A stretch of 64,000 nucleotides of DNA from Zoogloeaceae bacterium (GCA_024235675.1 JACKLZ010000001.1:806001-870000); one strand, 5' to 3'; positions 43,930 to 53,903 are shown, numbered from the stretch's first letter. Notes: generated by a model from the letters alone, not told the origin. Numbers and translations: made by a program.

Positions 43930-46518
43930 TCAAACAGGTCGGCCGGGTCGCGCCAGCACGGTACGGCGCAGTGCACTGCCAAGCTGGTTCAACGCATCGA
44001 GCAAGCCAGGCAAAGCTTCGCGGGCGCGCTCGATACTGCCTTCTCGCGCCGCGTGTTCGACGGCCTCCGCCGCCTCCAGCGACGGCGTTGCGCCGAAGAC
44101 ACCCACCGATCCTTTGACGGTATGAGCAATCGCGGCAAGCGCCGGCAGATCACCCGCGCCCGCGGACGCCTTGAGTTTCTGGAGACTGCTGCCGAAGTCG
44201 GCGAAGAAAATATCGACCAGCTGTTTCAAGGCAGCTTCATCACCATCGAGCAACTGTCGGGTCTGATCCAGATCCATCACGCTGACACCGCTGCTGCGGG
44301 TAGACATTTCCAGCAAGGACAAATCAGGGTCGATCGTTTCGAGGTCGGCATCTCCGGACACCCGGGCAATCGCCGCGAACAGATCGGCCGGCTTGATCGG
44401 CTTGGTGACGTAGTCATCCATGCCGGCCTCAATGCAGCGTTGACGGTCGCCGGCCATCGCATGCGCCGTCATGGCAATAATGGGCAGCGACTTCCACTGG
44501 CCCGCCAACGCCCAGCTTCGCCGCGCCTCGCGCGCGCGGATCGCCTGTGTCGCTTCGATGCCTCCCATGACCGGCATCTGCACGTCCATCAAGATCAGGT
44601 CGAACTCGCACCCCTCCATCACCTCGATGGCTTCCTGACCATTTCCCGCCACGGTCACGCGGTGCCCGGCCTTTTCCAGCATTTTGGTCGCCACAGCCTG
44701 ATTGATCGGGTTGTCTTCGACCAGCAAGATGGTGCGGCTATCGTCCCGGCCATGGCTCAGTTGCGTCAGCGTCAGCTCCGGGTCGAACTCGAACAACTCT
44801 TCTCCGACCACGCTTTGACCGCTCAGCGCCGCGGAGAGCACCTCGCACACCTCATCGGCCGAAAACGGCTTGATCAGGCGCGACGACAAGCCCAGATCCT
44901 TGCATCGCGCCAAGTCCTTCCGCTGCGTATGGGTGGTGAGCATCATCACGATCCGGTCGAGCCACACCGTCTCACTCTTGAGCCGCTCTGCCAGCGCAAA
45001 GCCGCCCGGTGAAGCCATGCCGGAATCGGCCATCACGAAATCAAAGGGGACACCGCTTTCGCTGGCCACTTGCAGCGCTTTGGCCATGCCCTCGCCGGTT
45101 TGAACCACCTCGCTACGCACCCCCCAACGCCCGAGCATTGTCGACAGCATCTGACCGAGCATCGCATTGCGATCGGCGATCAAGGCGCGTCGCCCACGCA
45201 TCAGGCTGGCATTGGGCTGCGTCGCCGCGGCCACTTCTGGCAGGCACATGGTGAAGCGAAATTCGCTACCAACGCCCTCCTCGCTCTGCGCGCTCAACAC
45301 GCCGCCCATCAAGCTCACCAGGCGCTGACAAATCGCCAGGCCAAGGCCGGTGCCGCCGAATTTTCGTGTGGTGGAGGTGTCGGCCTGCGAGAAGGCCTCG
45401 AAAATCGATGTCAGCTTGGTTTGCGGAATTCCAATGCCGGAATCCTTGACCGTGACAGCGAGCGTCGTGCCCGTCTCGCTGCACTCGACCCGCGTCACAC
45501 AGATCATGACCTGACCGCGCGGCGTGAACTTGAGTGCATTGCCCACCAGATTGAGAAGGATCTGCCGAATTCGCCCCGGGTCGCCCTTGAGCACCGCGGG
45601 CACGTCGGGCGCAATCTCGTAGGCCAGCTCCAGACCTTGCTGATGCGCCCTGAGCGCCAAGGTCTTGGCGGTATCCGAGATCACCGAGCGCATCGAAAAA
45701 TCGATCGCTTCCAGACCCATCTTGCCTGCCTCGATCTTCGAAAAATCGAGGATGTCGTTCAGGATGGTCAGCAACGCGTCGCCGGACGCCTTGACGTTGT
45801 TGAGGTATTCGCGCTGCTCGCTGTCGAGTGGCGTATCGAGCGCCAGTTCGGTCATGCCGATGATGCCATTCATCGGCGTGCGAATCTCATGGCTCATGTT
45901 GGCCAGAAATTCACTCTTGGCGCGATTGGCGTCCTCGGCCGCATCGCGAGCCTCGCGCAGCGCCTGCTCATCAATGCGTTCCTGGGTCACATCCCGGTAA
46001 GTGCCGAGCATGCGCGACCAGCGCCCATCCGTGTCTTTTTCAAAAGCACGGCCACGGGCCTGCACCCAACGCCAGCAATTGCTACCATCGCGCACACGGA
46101 AAGTGATTTCGAAAGAATATTTTTCGCCGCGCAGATGTGCCAGCAGCGGCTCACGGAACGTGGACACATCCTCGGAGTTCATTCGCGAGAACAAGGCTGT
46201 GAAATCGCTGCCAGCCTCATCTTCCTTTAGCCCAAGCATGCGCTGCCAGCTTGTGTCGACAACCACGGCATCCGTCTGGATATCCCACTCCCACAAGCCC
46301 ATGTCGGTGTTGCGCAGGGCAAGAGCCAGTCGCTCCTCGGCACCAGCCAGGCGATCGGCCGTCATGGCACAGTCTTTCTCGCAAGCGGCCATGAACGCTG
46401 ACAGCAACACAACGTGTTCAGGCGCAAACCCGTGACGCGCCAGGCACGCATCAAGGGCTTCACCCGCTTGCGGCGAAAAGTGTTTTTCAAGAAGCGCCTG
46501 AAAAGCTGGAGAGGTCAC
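43930..46518 (-). CDS. BarA-like hybrid sensor histidine kinase (PAS-HisKA-HATPase-REC-REC-Hpt)
   Basis: An 862-residue cytoplasmic hybrid kinase without membrane segments. Order: N-terminal helical region, PAS/PAC sensor (about 65-190; ALRNTDMGLWEWDIQTD, MLGTYRDVTQER), HisKA with phospho-His in NMSHEIRTPMNGIIGMTEL, ATPase with NLVGNALKFT, DSGIGIP and GGTGLGLAICQRL. A first receiver follows with a weakened acidic pocket (IADRNAM, Asp in VMADSGMAS), then a full second receiver (VEDNPINQAVA, LILMDVQMPVMGG), and a C-terminal Hpt domain with His in AIAHTVKGSVGVFG. All parts of an internal phosphorelay are present. The output regulator is not nearby. A BarA/GacS-type global role is possible but unproven. 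Confidence 0.94.
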   Translation of the reverse strand: MTSPAFQALLEKHFSPQAGEALDACLARHGFAPEHVVLLSAFMAACEKDCAMTADRLAGAEERLALALRNTDMGLWEWDIQTDAVVVDTSWQRMLGLKEDEAGSDFTALFSRMNSEDVSTFREPLLAHLRGEKYSFEITFRVRDGSNCWRWVQARGRAFEKDTDGRWSRMLGTYRDVTQERIDEQALREARDAAEDANRAKSEFLANMSHEIRTPMNGIIGMTELALDTPLDSEQREYLNNVKASGDALLTILNDILDFSKIEAGKMGLEAIDFSMRSVISDTAKTLALRAHQQGLELAYEIAPDVPAVLKGDPGRIRQILLNLVGNALKFTPRGQVMICVTRVECSETGTTLAVTVKDSGIGIPQTKLTSIFEAFSQADTSTTRKFGGTGLGLAICQRLVSLMGGVLSAQSEEGVGSEFRFTMCLPEVAAATQPNASLMRGRRALIADRNAMLGQMLSTMLGRWGVRSEVVQTGEGMAKALQVASESGVPFDFVMADSGMASPGGFALAERLKSETVWLDRIVMMLTTHTQRKDLARCKDLGLSSRLIKPFSADEVCEVLSAALSGQSVVGEELFEFDPELTLTQLSHGRDDSRTILLVEDNPINQAVATKMLEKAGHRVTVAGNGQEAIEVMEGCEFDLILMDVQMPVMGGIEATQAIRAREARRSWALAGQWKSLPIIAMTAHAMAGDRQRCIEAGMDDYVTKPIKPADLFAAIARVSGDADLETIDPDLSLLEMSTRSSGVSVMDLDQTRQLLDGDEAALKQLVDIFFADFGSSLQKLKASAGAGDLPALAAIAHTVKGSVGVFGATPSLEAAEAVEHAAREGSIERAREALPGLLDALNQLGSALRRTVLARPGRPV

Positions 46519-46631
46519 GCGGGCGGTTTTCCCAGATCACAACAGCGGCCCAACAAAAAACGCGAGCCATCACAGGCGCTATCGGCCTGGCACATCGATT
46601 CTTGAGAGCGGCGAGTCAGGCCAGTCAGAGC

Positions 46632-47447
46632 TCAACGCAGACCAAGCACGTCCTGCATATCGAACAAGCCCTTGTCTCGCCCGGCCAGAAAACGCGCGCC
46701 ACGCAAGGCGCCGAGCGCGTAGGGCATGCGGCTGCCGGACTTGTGCGTAATCTCGATCCGCTCACCGATACCGGCGAACAACACCGTGTGGTCACCGACC
46801 ACATCGCCACCACGGATGGTCGAGAAGCCGATGGTCTCGTCCTTGCGCTTGCCGGTCACGCCTTCGCGGCCGTAGATCGCACATTGCTCAAGATCGCGGC
46901 CCAACTCCTGCGCCACAATCTCGCCCATGCGCAGTGCCGTACCCGATGGCGCATCGACCTTGAGCCGATGGTGCGCTTCGATCACTTCAATGTCGTAGCC
47001 CTGGTCAAGGATGCGTGCAGCCACTTCAAGCAGCTTGAATACGGCATTGACGCCGACCGCCATGTTTGGCGCAAACACCACCGGGATCGTCTCGGCGGCG
47101 CGCTGAATCTCACGCTTCTGCTCGGCGTTGAAACCGGTCGTACCGATCACCATCGCCTTGCCGAGCTGACGCGCGTGCTCAAGGTGCCCGAGCGAGCCTT
47201 CCGGCAGGGTGAAGTCGATCACGCAATCTGCGGCAGCAATGGCCGCGGCCACGTCGTCGGTAATCGTCACGCCGCAGGGCTGTGCCACCAGTTCGCCCGC
47301 GTCACGACCAATGAACGGGCTGCCGACACGATCGAACACCGACGCCAGCGCCAGATCGTCCGCCTGCTGAACGGCCTCGATCAGCATCCGGCCCATACGG
47401 CCGCTGCCCCCGGCAACGGCAATTCTGATCGGCTTACGCTCACTCAC
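46632..47447 (-). CDS. dapB: 4-hydroxy-tetrahydrodipicolinate reductase
   Basis: A 271-residue DapB. The NAD(P)H-binding loop is VAGGSGRMGRML at the start, and the active-site signature EAHHRLKVDAPSGTAL is intact with its histidines and lysine. It makes tetrahydrodipicolinate in lysine and diaminopimelate (cell-wall) synthesis. Its start overlaps the bamE stop by 4 nt, a pairing found in many betaproteobacteria. Confidence 0.98.
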   Translation of the reverse strand: MSERKPIRIAVAGGSGRMGRMLIEAVQQADDLALASVFDRVGSPFIGRDAGELVAQPCGVTITDDVAAAIAAADCVIDFTLPEGSLGHLEHARQLGKAMVIGTTGFNAEQKREIQRAAETIPVVFAPNMAVGVNAVFKLLEVAARILDQGYDIEVIEAHHRLKVDAPSGTALRMGEIVAQELGRDLEQCAIYGREGVTGKRKDETIGFSTIRGGDVVGDHTVLFAGIGERIEITHKSGSRMPYALGALRGARFLAGRDKGLFDMQDVLGLR

Positions 47448-47893
47448 TTTTTCGTTTCCTGTGCGTCGGTTGGGGCGTCACCCGCAGCGGCAGCTTCGGG
47501 GCCGCTCAATGACAGCGTGCGAATTTTGTTTTCGGTCGGCTCGGATTGAGCGGCGGCATCGCCGGCCACCACATCGCCCTCGACGCGTACGAGTTGATCA
47601 CCCTCGAAGAACACCGTCAGCACACGCTGGTCCGCTTCGCCTTTGCCGGGCGCAAAGCGATAAACATAGTCCCAGCGGTCCGCATGAAAGGCATCGGACA
47701 GCAAAGGCGTGCCGAGCGCGAAACGGACTTGATCGCGGGTCATGCCCTTTTTCAGATGCGACACCATGTCCTGAGTCACATAGTTTCCTTGGCGCACGTC
47801 GATGCGATAGGGGCTGAGATACTCAGTCACGCTGCAGCCAGCGATCAGCAACGCTGCCGCCATTGCGGTCATCAATTTGGTTTTGGAGTGCAT
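47444..47893 (-). CDS. bamE: Outer membrane assembly lipoprotein BamE
   Basis: A 149-residue lipoprotein: signal LMTAMAAALLIAGC with lipobox IAGC. The SmpA/OmlA fold is recognised by YRIDVRQGNYVTQDMVSHLKKGMTRDQVRFALGTPLL and DRWDYVYRF. A Glu/Ala-rich tail of about 40 residues extends past the usual core. BamE is part of the machine that inserts outer-membrane beta-barrels. It is divergent from fur and overlaps dapB. Confidence 0.95.
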   Translation of the reverse strand: MHSKTKLMTAMAAALLIAGCSVTEYLSPYRIDVRQGNYVTQDMVSHLKKGMTRDQVRFALGTPLLSDAFHADRWDYVYRFAPGKGEADQRVLTVFFEGDQLVRVEGDVVAGDAAAQSEPTENKIRTLSLSGPEAAAAGDAPTDAQETKK

Positions 47894-48010
47894 GGTCTGC
47901 TCAAGGATGGCGTGGAATAACGCCCGAATTCTCAGGAAAAGGCAAAAAATATATCATACTGTCTCGCCTAACTTTCCGTGTTCCCCAACATCCGGCGGGC
48001 CGACACCGAC

Positions 48011-48451
48011 ATGCCATCAAATACGCAAAGCCTCAAAAGCATGGGTCTGAAAGCCACTTTCCCGCGGCTGAAGATCCTCGAACTGTTCCAGCAAACCGAC
48101 CAACGCCACCTGACGGCGGAGGATGTCTATCGTCTGTTGATGAATGACGACATGGATATCGGCCTGGCCACGGTCTATCGGGTGCTGACCCAATTCGAGC
48201 AAGCCGGCCTGCTCGAACGCCACCATTTCGAATCCGGCAAAGCCGTGTTCGAACTGAATGAAGGCGGGCACCACGACCACCTGGTATGTGTCGAATGCGG
48301 CGCAGTAGAAGAATTTTTTGATCCCGAGATCGAAAAACGCCAGAACGCCGTCGCCAAAGAACGCGGCTTTGCCGTCAAAGAGCACGCGCTCTATCTCTAT
48401 GTCGAATGCTTGCGCAAGAGCTGCCCCAACCGAAACAACGAAGAAAAATAA
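48011..48451 (+). CDS. fur: Ferric uptake regulator Fur
   Basis: A 146-residue Fur. The N-terminal winged helix has LKSMGLKATFPRLKILELFQ and DIGLATVYRVLTQFEQAGLL; the metal-binding part has GGHHDHLVCVECGAVEEF and a second cysteine pair in CLRKSC, the usual structural zinc site. Fur represses iron uptake genes with Fe(II). I start at ATG 48011; a frame extension to 47978 lacks family support. A GDT1-type exporter gene follows after 15 nt, suggesting a shared transcript. Confidence 0.96.
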   Translation: MPSNTQSLKSMGLKATFPRLKILELFQQTDQRHLTAEDVYRLLMNDDMDIGLATVYRVLTQFEQAGLLERHHFESGKAVFELNEGGHHDHLVCVECGAVEEFFDPEIEKRQNAVAKERGFAVKEHALYLYVECLRKSCPNRNNEEK

Positions 48452-48466
48452 TCAACACAGGCACGC

Positions 48467-49027
48467 GTGGAAACCTTTCTGACGGCGACCGCCCTGGTCG
48501 CCGTCGCCGAAATCGGCGACAAAACCCAACTTCTGTCCTTCATGCTCGCCGCGCGATTGAAGCATCGCAGCGCCATCATCTGGGGCATCCTCATCGCCAC
48601 TGTGCTCAACCATGCCCTGGCCGCCGCGGCGGGCGCGTGGCTGGCGCAATGGCTACCGGAGGGCTGGCTGAAATGGACGCTGGTCGCCAGCTTTGTCGTA
48701 TTCGGACTGTGGGCGTTGCGCCCCGACACGCTGGACGACACCACCACCCCGCCCGCGCACACCGCATGGCGGGTGTTCATGATCGCGCTGGTGGCGTTTT
48801 TCCTGGCCGAGATCGGTGACAAAACCCAGTTTGCGACCGTGGCGCTGGGCGCGCGCTTTGATGGACTGGCCTGGGTGGTGCTAGGTACTACGCTGGGCAT
48901 GATGATCGCCAACGTACCGGCAGTCCTGCTTGGCGAACGCCTGGCGGCACGCCTGCCCGGTCACATCATGCGACGCGTTGCCGCGGCGGGGTTCATTCTC
49001 ACCGCGCTGATCACCGCCTTCAACTGA
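48467..49027 (+). CDS. TMEM165/GDT1-family (UPF0016) cation exporter, MneA-like
   Basis: A 186-residue membrane protein with six hydrophobic segments and the duplicated signature EIGDKTQ (AVAEIGDKTQLLSFML and FLAEIGDKTQFATVAL). Bacterial members such as MneA of Vibrio export Mn(II), and the family includes eukaryotic Mn/Ca transporters. Start is GTG 48467. It lies 15 nt after fur, placing a likely manganese exporter beside the iron regulator. It is convergent with recN with a 1-bp gap. Substrate is inferred from the family. Confidence 0.92.
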   Translation: METFLTATALVAVAEIGDKTQLLSFMLAARLKHRSAIIWGILIATVLNHALAAAAGAWLAQWLPEGWLKWTLVASFVVFGLWALRPDTLDDTTTPPAHTAWRVFMIALVAFFLAEIGDKTQFATVALGARFDGLAWVVLGTTLGMMIANVPAVLLGERLAARLPGHIMRRVAAAGFILTALITAFN

Positions 49028-49028
49028 C

Positions 49029-50696
49029 TCAGGCCGCGGACGTCAGCCCGAGGATTTCCGTGGCGTGCTGGCGGGTCGTATCGGTGATGTTGACGCCGCC
49101 GAGCATACGGGCAATCTCGTCAATGCGGGCCGCGTCATCGAGCACGGCGACGGTACTCACCGTCTCCCCGTCCCGCTGAGTCTTGGCGATGGACCACTGC
49201 CAGTTGGCCTGCGCCGCCACCTGCGGCAGGTGGGTCACGCACATGACCTGGCGTTGCACACCAAGCTCGCGCAGCATGCGGCCAACGATCTCGGCCACCC
49301 GGCCGCCAATACCCACATCCACTTCGTCAAAAATGAGTGTCGGCACGGCCGCGGCGCGACTGGTGATCACCTGAATTGCCAGCCCGATACGCGACAACTC
49401 GCCCCCCGACGCCACCTTGGCCAGCGGCCGCACCGGCTGACTGGGATTGGCGGCCACCTGAAACTCCACGGCTTCGTTGCCATGCGCGCTGCCCTCCGGC
49501 GTCGGCTGCAAGGCGATTTCAAATTGGCCGCCAGTCATCGCCAGCGTTTGCATCGCCGCAGTGACCTGCTCCGACAAGGCTTTGGCCACCGGCGCACGCG
49601 CCGCACTCAAAGCTGTCGCCAGCGTTGCGTAGGCGCGCTGCGCGGCCTCCGCCTTCTCTTGCAGGGCGACCGGGTCGGCCTCCGACAGCAAGGCGTCCAG
49701 CCGCGCGCGCCGCTCGGCGAGCACATCCGCCAAGGCCTCGGGGCTGACCCGGTGCTTGCGCGCCATGTCGGTCACGGCGGCAATACGTGCCTCGATGTCG
49801 GCAAGACGTTCGGGATCGGCCTCGACACGGTCACGATAGCGACGCAGGCCGTGAACCGCCTCATCCGCCTGAATCGCGGCACTGCTGAGCAGTTCCTGGA
49901 ACTCCTGGAGCGATGGATCGATCGCAGCCAGTTCGGCAATCCGCGCAGCGAGGCGCTCGAGCTCGCCGACCAGCGGCTGTTCGCCTTCATCCAGCGCATC
50001 CACCGCCGCCGACACCCCTTCCAGCAAACCGGTGGCGTGCCCGAGTCGCGCATGTTCGGCTTCAAGCTCGCGCCAGGCCTCGACATTGAAATCGAGCGCC
50101 TCGAGTTCCTTCACTTGCCATTCGAGCAGTTCGCGCTCCTGCGCCACGCCAGCCGCGTCGGCCTCGGCCCGCTGGCAGGCCTGACGGGCCTTTTGCCACT
50201 GCTGCCAAGCCACACCAACGGCCTTTACCTGATCTCCGAGGCCAGCATAGGTGTCGAGCAAAATGCGCTGCGCATCGGCCCGCAGCAGCGCATGGTGCGC
50301 GTGCTGCCCATGGATATCCGCCAGCCAGCCACCGACCTCGCGCAACTGCGTAAGCGTGACACTCACGCCGTTGATCCAGGCGCGCGAGCGACCGGTCTGG
50401 TCGACCACGCGACGCAACAGCAAAATATCGTCATCCACCTCGATGGCCTGTTCGTCGAGCCACTGCGTCAGGTCGTCGGCCACCGGCAGATCGAATTCGG
50501 CGCTCATCTCGGCGCGCGACTGCCCCGCCCGAACCACGCCGCTTTCGGCCCGATCGCCCATCACCAGACCAAGCGCGTCGAGCAGGATGGACTTGCCCGC
50601 GCCGGTCTCGCCGGTGAGCGCGCCAAAGCCTGCAGCAAAATGCAGTTCGAGCTCATCAACAATGACGAAATCGCGGATATGAAGACGACGCAACAT
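49029..50696 (-). CDS. recN: DNA repair protein RecN
   Basis: A 555-residue SMC-like ATPase. Walker A is LTGETGAGKSILLDAL near residue 30, the C-terminal half has KVASGGELSRIGLAIQV (ABC signature) and PTLIFDEVDVGIGGRVAEIV (Walker B), and a long coiled coil lies between. RecN aids double-strand-break repair by holding broken ends. It follows nadK on the minus strand after 30 bp, the usual proteobacterial arrangement. Confidence 0.97.
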   Translation of the reverse strand: MLRRLHIRDFVIVDELELHFAAGFGALTGETGAGKSILLDALGLVMGDRAESGVVRAGQSRAEMSAEFDLPVADDLTQWLDEQAIEVDDDILLLRRVVDQTGRSRAWINGVSVTLTQLREVGGWLADIHGQHAHHALLRADAQRILLDTYAGLGDQVKAVGVAWQQWQKARQACQRAEADAAGVAQERELLEWQVKELEALDFNVEAWRELEAEHARLGHATGLLEGVSAAVDALDEGEQPLVGELERLAARIAELAAIDPSLQEFQELLSSAAIQADEAVHGLRRYRDRVEADPERLADIEARIAAVTDMARKHRVSPEALADVLAERRARLDALLSEADPVALQEKAEAAQRAYATLATALSAARAPVAKALSEQVTAAMQTLAMTGGQFEIALQPTPEGSAHGNEAVEFQVAANPSQPVRPLAKVASGGELSRIGLAIQVITSRAAAVPTLIFDEVDVGIGGRVAEIVGRMLRELGVQRQVMCVTHLPQVAAQANWQWSIAKTQRDGETVSTVAVLDDAARIDEIARMLGGVNITDTTRQHATEILGLTSAA

Positions 50697-50726
50697 GGAG
50701 TGACCGTAGGAACGAAAAAGCCGGTG

Positions 50727-51611
50727 TCAGGGGGTGCGCGGCGAGGCGCTCCAGTGGAGCTTCTCGCGCAGCATGGCGAAATAGCTGTAGCCGGGCGGAT
50801 GAATGAGGCGGATGTGATGCGGCGAGCGTGTGACACGAATGCAGTCGCCGGCCCGCGCGTCGAAGCGCTCCTGGCCGTCGAAGTGCACCCGCGCGTCATG
50901 CGGTGCGAGTAATACGATATCGATGGTGCAGCTATCGGGCAACGTGATCGGCCGGGCCGTCAGCGTGTGCGGGCACAGCGGCACCAGCGCGATGCCGACC
51001 ATGTCGGGATGCAGAATCGGGCCGTTGGCCGACAGCGCATAGGCCGTCGAGCCGGTCGGGGTGGACACGATCATGCCGTCAGAGCGCTGGGTATAGACGA
51101 ATTCATCGTCGATCCGCACATCGAATTCGATCATGCGGCCGATGTCGCCCTTATTCACCACGACGTCATTGAGCGCTACGGTATGAAACACGTTGCGGGT
51201 GCCGCGCTTGACCACCACGTCGAGCATGAAGCGTGGCGCTTCAATGCCCTTGCCGTCGAGAATCGCACCGAGACCGACATCCATGTTCTCGCGGGCAATA
51301 TCGGTCAAAAACCCGAGTCGCCCCTCATTCACACCGACCAGCGGCACACCATGGGCCGCCAGACGCCTGGCCGCATTGAGCATGGTCCCGTCGCCGCCCA
51401 GCACCACGGCCAGATCGGCGCCCGCGCCAATCTCGTCGTAGGTGGCCACGGCGAACCCCGACCCCAGCCGGGTGGAACTTGCCGTCCCCTGCTCGATCAA
51501 CACCTTCAGCCCGCGGGCTCGCAGAAAATCACCGATCTGCAGCACGGCGGCGGCCACATCGGGACTTTGGTATTTGCCGATCAGAGCGATCGTCTTGAAC
51601 GCATGACTCAT
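50727..51611 (-). CDS. nadK: NAD kinase
   Basis: A 294-residue NAD kinase. The GGDGT motif is in VVLGGDGTMLNAARRL, followed by GVNEGRLGFLTD and the DGMIVSTPTGSTAYALSANGP segment that binds NAD. It phosphorylates NAD to NADP. I start at the ATG 51609-51611 (MSHAFKTIALIGKY); a frame extension to 51662 runs into the divergent intergenic DNA. It is divergent from hrcA, a standard neighbourhood. Confidence 0.95.
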   Translation of the reverse strand: MSHAFKTIALIGKYQSPDVAAAVLQIGDFLRARGLKVLIEQGTASSTRLGSGFAVATYDEIGAGADLAVVLGGDGTMLNAARRLAAHGVPLVGVNEGRLGFLTDIARENMDVGLGAILDGKGIEAPRFMLDVVVKRGTRNVFHTVALNDVVVNKGDIGRMIEFDVRIDDEFVYTQRSDGMIVSTPTGSTAYALSANGPILHPDMVGIALVPLCPHTLTARPITLPDSCTIDIVLLAPHDARVHFDGQERFDARAGDCIRVTRSPHHIRLIHPPGYSYFAMLREKLHWSASPRTP

Positions 51612-51737
51612 AGGGCAAAGATTAAACCACAAGAATCCGGGCGATTCGACGGTGCCAAGCATGACGCCGCCGACACGGTGCTAGGCACACGTGGCAGACT
51701 TACTTAGAATCCATGGCCGATGCGGACAACGAACACT

Positions 51738-52763
51738 ATGGCTGAACTCGACGAACGCTCCAGAATCCTGCTCAAAACACTGATCGAACGCTATATCGCG
51801 GACGGTCAGCCGATTGGATCGCGCGCGCTGTCGAAGCAATCCGGGCTGGAACTGTCGTCGGCGACCATCCGGAACGTCATGTCGGATCTCGAAGAGGCGG
51901 GCTTCATTTCGAGCCCGCACACTTCGGCGGGCCGGATTCCGACCTCACGCGGTTACCGTCTGTTCGTCGACAATCTGCTCACAGTCCGCCCCATGCACAA
52001 GGCCCAGCTGCTCGAACTCAAGGAGCAGCTCCAGCCCGACCAGCCACAAAGGCTCATCAGCTCGGCCTCGAATCTGCTATCGCAGCTCACACACTTTGCC
52101 GGCGTGGTCGTCTCGCCACGACGCGAAGTCGTGCGCATTCGCCAGATCGAATTTCTGTCGCTGTCGGAAAAGCGCATTCTGCTGATCATCGTCACCACCC
52201 GCGGCGATGTTCAGAACCGAATCCTGATCACGCAACGCACATACACGCCGTCCGAACTCGTCACCGCGGCCAATTACCTCAACCACCAGTACGCCGGGCT
52301 GGACTTTGAAGACATCCGCGGCCGCCTCAAGGCCGAGCTCGAGCAGTTGCATTCCGACATGTCGGAGCTGATGACCGCTGCGGTCGACGTGGGCTCGAAA
52401 GCGGTCGAAGATTCCTCCCAGTACATTCTGTCGGGTGAAACCAATCTGCTCGACGTGGAAGATTTGTCGTCCAACATGGTTCGCCTGCGCGAGTTGTTCA
52501 AGCTGTTTGACCAGAAGACCGGTCTGCTGCAGCTGCTCAACGTGTCCAACCGGGCCGAAGGCGTGCAGATTTTCATCGGCGGCGAATCCGGCCTGGCGCC
52601 ACTCGACGAATGCAGCGTCATCACCGCGCCCTATGAGGTGGACGGTCAGGTGGTTGGCTCGCTGGGCGTGATCGGGCCGACACGCATGGCCTACGAGCGT
52701 GTGATCCCCATCGTCGACATCACCGCGCGTCTGCTCTCAAGCGCGCTGTCTTCAAACAACTGA
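51738..52763 (+). CDS. hrcA: Heat-inducible transcription repressor HrcA
   Basis: A 341-residue HrcA. The N-terminal winged helix (LLKTLIERYIADGQPIGSRALSKQSGLELSSATIRNVMSDLEEAGF) is diagnostic, and the rest is the HrcA GAF-like and dimerisation domain, with EDLSSNMVRLRELFKLFDQKTGL. It represses genes carrying the CIRCE operator, usually groESL. I prefer ATG 51738 over 51720, since a TAGAAT at 51705-51710 predicts transcription starting near 51717. I saw no CIRCE element upstream of hrcA or grpE in this window. Confidence 0.93.
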   Translation: MAELDERSRILLKTLIERYIADGQPIGSRALSKQSGLELSSATIRNVMSDLEEAGFISSPHTSAGRIPTSRGYRLFVDNLLTVRPMHKAQLLELKEQLQPDQPQRLISSASNLLSQLTHFAGVVVSPRREVVRIRQIEFLSLSEKRILLIIVTTRGDVQNRILITQRTYTPSELVTAANYLNHQYAGLDFEDIRGRLKAELEQLHSDMSELMTAAVDVGSKAVEDSSQYILSGETNLLDVEDLSSNMVRLRELFKLFDQKTGLLQLLNVSNRAEGVQIFIGGESGLAPLDECSVITAPYEVDGQVVGSLGVIGPTRMAYERVIPIVDITARLLSSALSSNN

Positions 52764-52787
52764 CCCCGTTTTTCCGGAGAAATCTTG

Positions 52788-53903
52788 ATGGCCCGTTACC
52801 GGCCCGAACCGACGCATTCTCACGGCAGCACGCCACGCATTGGCGTGTTGCTGGTCAACCTCGGTTCGCCCGAAGCGCCCACCGCGGCGGCCGTGCGCCC
52901 CTATCTCAAGCAGTTTCTGTCGGACCCGCGCGTCGTCGAGATTCCCCGGCTGGCCTGGTGGCCGATCCTCAATCTGATCATCCTCAACACCCGCCCCGCC
53001 AAATCTGCCGAGAAGTACGCTTCCATCTGGACTGACGAAGGCTCACCGCTGCGCGTTTACACCGAGCGCCAGGCCAAGTTGCTGGCCGGCTTCCTGACCG
53101 AGGCAGAACATCGCGACGTGAAAGTGGATTGGGCCATGCGCTACGGCCAGCCGTCCATCCCCGACCGACTCGATACCCTGCGCGCCGCCGGCTGCGACCG
53201 CATCCTCGTCGTGCCGCTGTATCCGCAATACGCCGGCAGCACCGTCGGCAGCGTGATGGACGAAGTCGCCAGCAGCATTCACGCCTGGCGCAACCTGCCG
53301 GAGCTGCGCTTCATTCGCAGTTACCACGACGACCCCGGTTACATCGCCGCGCTGGCCGCCAGCGTCACCGAGCACTGGGCAAAAAACGGCCAGGCCGAAC
53401 GTTTGATCCTGAGCTTTCACGGTGTGCCGCGCTACACGCTCGACAAGGGCGACCCCTACCACTGCGAGTGCCACAAAACGGCTCGCCTGCTGGCCGAGGC
53501 GCTGGACATCGCCCCCGAGCGCGTGATGACCACCTTTCAATCGCGCTTCGGCAAGGCCGAGTGGCTCAAACCCTACACCCAGCCCACGCTCGAAGCCCTG
53601 CCCAAGCAAGGCGTGCGCTCGGTCGACATCATGTGCCCCGGCTTCTCGTCGGACTGCCTCGAAACGCTGGAAGAGATTGCCATGGAGTGCAAGGACGCCT
53701 TCCTGACCCACGGCGGTGAGCGCTTCCACTACATCCCCTGCCTGAACACGCGCAATGACTGGATGCACGCGCTCACCGCACTGGTGATCCGTCATGCCGG
53801 CCATTGGCTTGACGCAGACCCCCGCCGCAGCACCGCTGACCGTCAGATCGGCAAAGCGCGCGCCATGGCCCTGGGCGCCAGGAACGGAGATACCGCGAAG
53901 TGA
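52788..53903 (+). CDS. hemH: Ferrochelatase
   Basis: A 371-residue HemH that inserts Fe(II) into protoporphyrin IX. IGVLLVNLGSPEAPT at the start, the catalytic histidine in LILSFHGVPRYTLDKGDPY, and VDIMCPGFSSDCLETLEEIAME near the C-terminus are signatures. Start is ATG 52788 with GGAGA upstream; the TTG one codon earlier is unlikely. It follows hrcA by 24 bp and overlaps the next gene by 4 nt. Confidence 0.97.
   Translation: MARYRPEPTHSHGSTPRIGVLLVNLGSPEAPTAAAVRPYLKQFLSDPRVVEIPRLAWWPILNLIILNTRPAKSAEKYASIWTDEGSPLRVYTERQAKLLAGFLTEAEHRDVKVDWAMRYGQPSIPDRLDTLRAAGCDRILVVPLYPQYAGSTVGSVMDEVASSIHAWRNLPELRFIRSYHDDPGYIAALAASVTEHWAKNGQAERLILSFHGVPRYTLDKGDPYHCECHKTARLLAEALDIAPERVMTTFQSRFGKAEWLKPYTQPTLEALPKQGVRSVDIMCPGFSSDCLETLEEIAMECKDAFLTHGGERFHYIPCLNTRNDWMHALTALVIRHAGHWLDADPRRSTADRQIGKARAMALGARNGDTAK

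Noticed and set aside
49065..50912. A 615-codon plus-strand frame opposite recN
   Set aside because: Antisense shadow; it crosses the recN-nadK junction and shows no domain.
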